In this document: piece after piece, positions 60,591 to 64,000 of the stretch
How the letters are laid out: every line of letters begins with the position of its first letter
How positions within the stretch are numbered: position 1 is the stretch's first letter
NCBI RefSeq assembly: GCF_900101705.1
Contig: NZ_FNAC01000002.1
Coordinates: forward strand, 141,573-205,572
Length of the DNA: 64,000 nt
From: Algoriphagus faecimaris
GTDB lineage: Bacteria > Bacteroidota > Bacteroidia > Cytophagales > Cyclobacteriaceae
Direction of reading: 5' to 3'
The notes under the pieces: model-generated
What the model was told of the DNA's origin: nothing
The model's database searches: none
The model's input: only the letters and a program-made list of their open reading frames with translations
Program-made: the position numbers and the translations under genes

Positions 60591-62232
60591 AATTATCCTC
60601 TGGACCCTAATTGGGGTACTATCAGTTTCGGGGATATTTGCATTCACTACCAAAAATGACAAGTTATTCGCACTGGCTAAGAATATTGACATTTTTGCTA
60701 CACTGGTAAGAGAATTAGATTCCTTTTATGTAGAAGAGATAGACCCTGATAAATTGGTCACCATAGGGATCAATGCCATGCTAGAGGAATTGGACCCCTA
60801 TACCACTTATGTTCCTGAAGAGGAGTCGGAGGATTTTAGAATGCTGACCACTGGTGAATATGGGGGGATTGGTGCTTTGATAGGAAATAGAGAATATGGT
60901 AATATCATTATCATGCCCTATACTGGATTTCCTGCGCAATCAGCGGGGCTTAAAATAGCCGACCAGATACTTAAAGTGGACTCTATAGATGTAGTGGGTA
61001 AGGCTACTTCAGAAGTTTCAGATTTATTGAAGGGGCCTGCAAATACCCCCTTGAAATTAAAAGTAAGGCGAAATACAGATACGCTCGAGTTTGACCTTGT
61101 AAGAAGGAAAATATCCTTGAAGAATGTCCCTTATTACGGCAAACTAGACGAACGGACAGGTTATATCAAACTTAGTGATTTTACTACCAATGCGTCAAAT
61201 GAAGTGCGTAAAGCAGTCCTGGATTTGAAAAACCAGGGAGCAGAACAATTAGTGCTGGACCTTCGAGATAATCCAGGAGGCTTATTGGGAGAAGCTGTAG
61301 AAATAGTCAACCTTTTTATTCCCAAGGGAAAAGTGGTTGTAAAAACTATAGGTAAACTTGAAAACGTCAATTACACTTATAAAACATCAAAATCTCCAGT
61401 AGATAAGGAAATACCGCTCGTGGTTTTGATCAATGAGCGAAGTGCGTCCGCTGCGGAAATTGTGGCAGGAGCACTTCAAGACTATGATAGGGCAGTTTTG
61501 ATCGGTAGAAAATCCTTTGGTAAGGGGCTGGTTCAGACTACTGTCCCTTTGACCTATAATGCGCAAATGAAAGTCACTACTGCCAAATATTATATCCCAA
61601 GCGGACGATGTATTCAGGCGATAGACTACGCACAAACCCGAGAAAACGGTTCTCTGATTACAGTGCCTGACTCGCTGAGGAAAGAGTTTAAAACAAAAAA
61701 CGGCAGGATCGTCTTTGATGGTGCAGGTATAGAACCAGATCAATCGGTAGAAACAGAAAGTTACGCTCCTATTTCTTACAGTTTAGTAGCGAGAAGTCAT
61801 GTATTTGATTTTGCCACACATTATGCGTACCGACATGATCAAATTTCAGATCCGTCGTCTTTTCAAATTTCCGAGGAGGATTATCAGGATTTCATCAAAT
61901 TTCTGGAGGGTAAAGAGTACGACTACACTACTTATTTGGAAAAATCAGTAGAAGATATGAAGGAAAACGCAAAAAAATCACCTCTTTATGAGGAGGTAAA
62001 GGATCAGATAGAGGCATTGGAGATGAAGATAAATCACAGTAAGGAGCAAGATCTCATTACTTATAAAGAAGAAATCATGAAAATTTTATCTGAGGAAATT
62101 GTATCAAGGTATTATTTTCAAGAAGGGCTGATCCAAGCTAGCTTGGATGAAGACAATGATGTAATTAAAGCAATGGAGATCTTCTCTAACCCTAAAAATT
62201 TAGATCAGTTACTTTCAGCATCGATCAAATAA
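60571..62232 (+). CDS. S41 family C-terminal-processing peptidase (second copy)
   Basis: A 553-residue protease with one N-terminal membrane segment (about 8-25). The PDZ domain spans about 95-175 (GEYGGIGALIG, AGLKIADQILKVDSIDVVG). The S41 core has DNPGGLLGEA, nucleophile S293 in ERSASAAEI and base K318 in GRKSFGKG, 25 residues apart as in CtpA. The C-terminal 170 residues form the helical tail. It differs clearly from the protease at 11058. The ATG at 60571 lies inside rnpA (20-base overlap), and tsaB starts two bases after its stop. Confidence 0.93.
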   Translation: MKIQANKIILWTLIGVLSVSGIFAFTTKNDKLFALAKNIDIFATLVRELDSFYVEEIDPDKLVTIGINAMLEELDPYTTYVPEEESEDFRMLTTGEYGGIGALIGNREYGNIIIMPYTGFPAQSAGLKIADQILKVDSIDVVGKATSEVSDLLKGPANTPLKLKVRRNTDTLEFDLVRRKISLKNVPYYGKLDERTGYIKLSDFTTNASNEVRKAVLDLKNQGAEQLVLDLRDNPGGLLGEAVEIVNLFIPKGKVVVKTIGKLENVNYTYKTSKSPVDKEIPLVVLINERSASAAEIVAGALQDYDRAVLIGRKSFGKGLVQTTVPLTYNAQMKVTTAKYYIPSGRCIQAIDYAQTRENGSLITVPDSLRKEFKTKNGRIVFDGAGIEPDQSVETESYAPISYSLVARSHVFDFATHYAYRHDQISDPSSFQISEEDYQDFIKFLEGKEYDYTTYLEKSVEDMKENAKKSPLYEEVKDQIEALEMKINHSKEQDLITYKEEIMKILSEEIVSRYYFQEGLIQASLDEDNDVIKAMEIFSNPKNLDQLLSASIK

Positions 62233-62233
62233 T

Positions 62234-62920
62234 ATGTCACTCATTTTATCCTTGGAGACATCCACAGATAAATGCTCTGTAGCATTACATGATTCGGGTA
62301 GACTAATTAGCCTTGAAGAGTGGGATGAAAAGGGAGGTCATGCGACAAAATTACCCATATTGATTGATGAGGTAATGAGGAAATCAAATCATCAGCTTGA
62401 TGATCTCCTTGCCATTGCTGTTTCTGAGGGGCCCGGATCGTATACAGGCTTGCGGATAGGAGTATCGACGGCAAAGGGTTTGGCTTATGCCTTGGATTTA
62501 CCCTTGATAGCTGTGAATACCTTACAATCTCTGGCGATTCAGTTTTCTGGTAAATCTGAAAAGAGTGCGATTATTGCTCATATGGATGCCCGTAGGATGG
62601 AAGTCTATGCACAGCCTTTCGACTCAACTATTCTCCCATTGGCCGAAATAGCCCCTGAAGTATTGGAGGAAAATAGCTTTATGGAATATTTATCAGGTGG
62701 ACCTGTGTTTTTTGTAGGTAATGCCAATGAGAAAATAGCCTCCATGATATCAAGTGTCAATGCAACTTTTGAAGAAGCTGATTTTTCTGCCCGATGGATA
62801 GGTGAGTTGGCTTTTCAAAAGTATAAAAAGAAAGAGTTTGAAAACCTAGCCTATTTTGTTCCTAATTATCTTAAAGAGTTTCAAGTATTGAATTCAAGAA
62901 AAAACCCACTATTGTTATGA
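62234..62920 (+). CDS. tsaB: tRNA threonylcarbamoyladenosine biosynthesis protein TsaB
   Basis: A 228-residue ASKHA-fold protein, partner of TsaD and TsaE in making t6A37 of ANN-decoding tRNAs. ILSLETSTDKCSVALH at the N-terminus, AVSEGPGSYTGLRIGVSTAK (61-80) and KGLAYALDLPLIAVNTLQSL are characteristic. Length is typical. It follows the S41 gene by one base and overlaps the DUF2480 gene by four, so the operon is tightly coupled. Confidence 0.95.
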   Translation: MSLILSLETSTDKCSVALHDSGRLISLEEWDEKGGHATKLPILIDEVMRKSNHQLDDLLAIAVSEGPGSYTGLRIGVSTAKGLAYALDLPLIAVNTLQSLAIQFSGKSEKSAIIAHMDARRMEVYAQPFDSTILPLAEIAPEVLEENSFMEYLSGGPVFFVGNANEKIASMISSVNATFEEADFSARWIGELAFQKYKKKEFENLAYFVPNYLKEFQVLNSRKNPLLL

Positions 62921-63423
62921 CTGAAATTGTCAATAGAGTTGCTCAAAGCCCTATCGTCACTATCAACTTGGAAGAATTTTATCCCAAAGAGGAGCGATTG
63001 CTTTTTGATTTGAAGCCATTTCTTTTCCAAGAATTGGTTTTAAGAGAAAGAGAGTTTAGGGAGTCGTTAAAGTCATATGATTGGTCAGTATACAAAGGGA
63101 AATGGGTTGCTATTGATTGTACCGTAGATGCTATTATACCCACATGGGCATACATGCTTGTGGCAACTTACCTTACTAATTCAAAAGGCTATGTCATTGG
63201 AGATTTGTCTCAACTTGAATTTTACATAGCTGAGCGATGTGTTACCCAAATAGATTTAGATAGAATAGAAGGTGCGCCAGTAGTTATCAAAGGATGTAGT
63301 GAAATCACAATTCCGCTATTTGCTTATGGAAGAATTGTCTCATTGATTCAGGACAAGGCAAAATCAATAATGTTTGGGGAGCCTTGCAGTACTGTTCCGC
63401 TGTATAAAAAACCAAAGTCCTGA
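62917..63423 (+). CDS. DUF2480 family protein
   Basis: A 168-residue cytosolic protein. IVNRVAQSPIVTINLEEFYP, SYDWSVYKGKWVAIDCTVDA, then IIPTWAYMLVATYL, match the Bacteroidota-specific DUF2480 family, whose function is unknown. An alternative reading of its position beside tsaB is that it is a translation-related accessory. It ends the rpmH operon; 364 bases separate it from the 16S gene. A short ATGA overlap joins it to tsaB. Confidence 0.9.
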   Translation: MTEIVNRVAQSPIVTINLEEFYPKEERLLFDLKPFLFQELVLREREFRESLKSYDWSVYKGKWVAIDCTVDAIIPTWAYMLVATYLTNSKGYVIGDLSQLEFYIAERCVTQIDLDRIEGAPVVIKGCSEITIPLFAYGRIVSLIQDKAKSIMFGEPCSTVPLYKKPKS

Positions 63424-63787
63424 TTTTTAGATTGATGAAAATTTTCTTAACAAATACTTGAATTTTTGTCTTCACAGTCTTGTGAAATCTCTTAATCTAC
63501 CCTATGTTTGCACTCCCAAATGAGAAAAGTCTCGAGGGAAATTATAATTGAAGAGCGGCAAGAAAAAATAAAATAAATTTTTTCAAAACTCGGTTTGCAG
63601 ATTAAAAAAACATTCCGATATTTGCACTCGCTTTTGGGGAAAGTAGCCCTCACCAAGTCTCCGAATGCGGGGATATAAAGTTCTTTGAAGTGATGTAAGG
63701 CTAATAAAAAAGAAGAAAACCTGAGTAGAAAAGACGGGAGTTTCGACGGTATACTTTACTGTCGGGGCATTTACAAATAGACAACTT
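63424..63787 (+). promoter_or_regulatory. rRNA operon promoter and leader region
   Basis: This 364-base gap holds two Bacteroidota-type promoters. P1 has TTG at 63480-63482, 20 bases, then TATGTTTG at 63503-63510. P2 has TTTG at 63594-63597, 19 bases, then GATATTTG at 63617-63624 (first base off consensus). The remaining 160 bases form the rRNA leader with AGTTCTTTGAAGTGATGTAA near 63678. No protein-coding capacity is seen. Confidence 0.8.

Positions 63788-64000
<213 letters not shown>

Overview
The window looks like a chromosomal segment of a Bacteroidota bacterium of the Cyclobacteriaceae (Algoriphagus/Belliella-like). Supporting signs are the 16S rRNA 5' end at the right edge, promoters of the Bacteroidota type (TTTG, about 19 bases, TAnnTTTG), and a gene set rich in DUF4421, DUF2480, PafA-like phosphatase, BtuB-like receptor, GH16 and M16/M61/S41 peptidases. 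The genus is inferred by eye, not by alignment. Almost everything is ordinary chromosome. I see no CRISPR array, prophage or complete insertion sequence.

Layout. 0-1.4 kb: the end of a surface-polysaccharide cluster (partial FkbM-type methyltransferase, GT2 glycosyltransferase). 1.8-5.6 kb: DUF4421 barrel protein, ALDH7-type dehydrogenase, a DJ-1/PfpI protein and a small Rho-N-like protein. 5.7-6.5 kb: two tRNA-Val genes, a broken GIY-YIG nuclease gene and a chimeric tRNA tail. 6.5-12.8 kb: TonB receptor, M1 peptidase, exported VOC protein, S41 protease. 12.9-15.4 kb: overlapping operon of a RIC-like hemerythrin protein, ruvX, def and a nitrilase-family amidase. 15.6-20.7 kb: monomeric isocitrate dehydrogenase, a cytosolic trypsin-like protease, gapA and a LON-domain protein. 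20.8-21.5 kb: a tRNA operon (Lys, Pro, Arg, Lys) with truncated tRNA-Lys tails joined to palindromes.

22.4-30.5 kb: two divergent operons that together look like a complete 3-keto-glycoside pathway: GMC oxidoreductase with a Tat-exported small subunit, lipoprotein cytochrome c, DUF1080 hydrolase lipoprotein, Gfo/Idh/MocA dehydrogenase, two TIM-barrel isomerases and an NHS-type permease. 30.5-41.1 kb: sensor-like membrane protein, GH16 glucanase, CsbD, homogentisate dioxygenase, PafA-like phosphatase, Xaa-Pro peptidase, a decayed GxxExxY gene, an ArsR-type regulator, a HAD nucleotidase and pruA. 41.3-46.4 kb: an accessory stretch with a four-gene SPFH/zinc-ribbon operon and a translationally coupled helix-turn-helix/DMT-transporter pair. 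46.5-58.1 kb: housekeeping genes (fabG, lpdA, ECF sigma and anti-sigma, threonine aldolase, rarA, an M16 peptidase pair). 58.2-64 kb: an M61 peptidase, then rpmH-rnpA-S41-tsaB-DUF2480 and the start of an rRNA operon behind two tandem promoters.

The most interesting material is (1) three places where a tRNA 3' end is fused directly to a TCCCGAT...ATCGGGA palindrome, always in the same orientation; (2) the split-compartment keto-sugar module; (3) the SPFH/GYF/zinc-ribbon operon; and (4) a RIC-family protein lacking the signature Cys-Cys. All functional statements come from reading the sequence; no database search was run.
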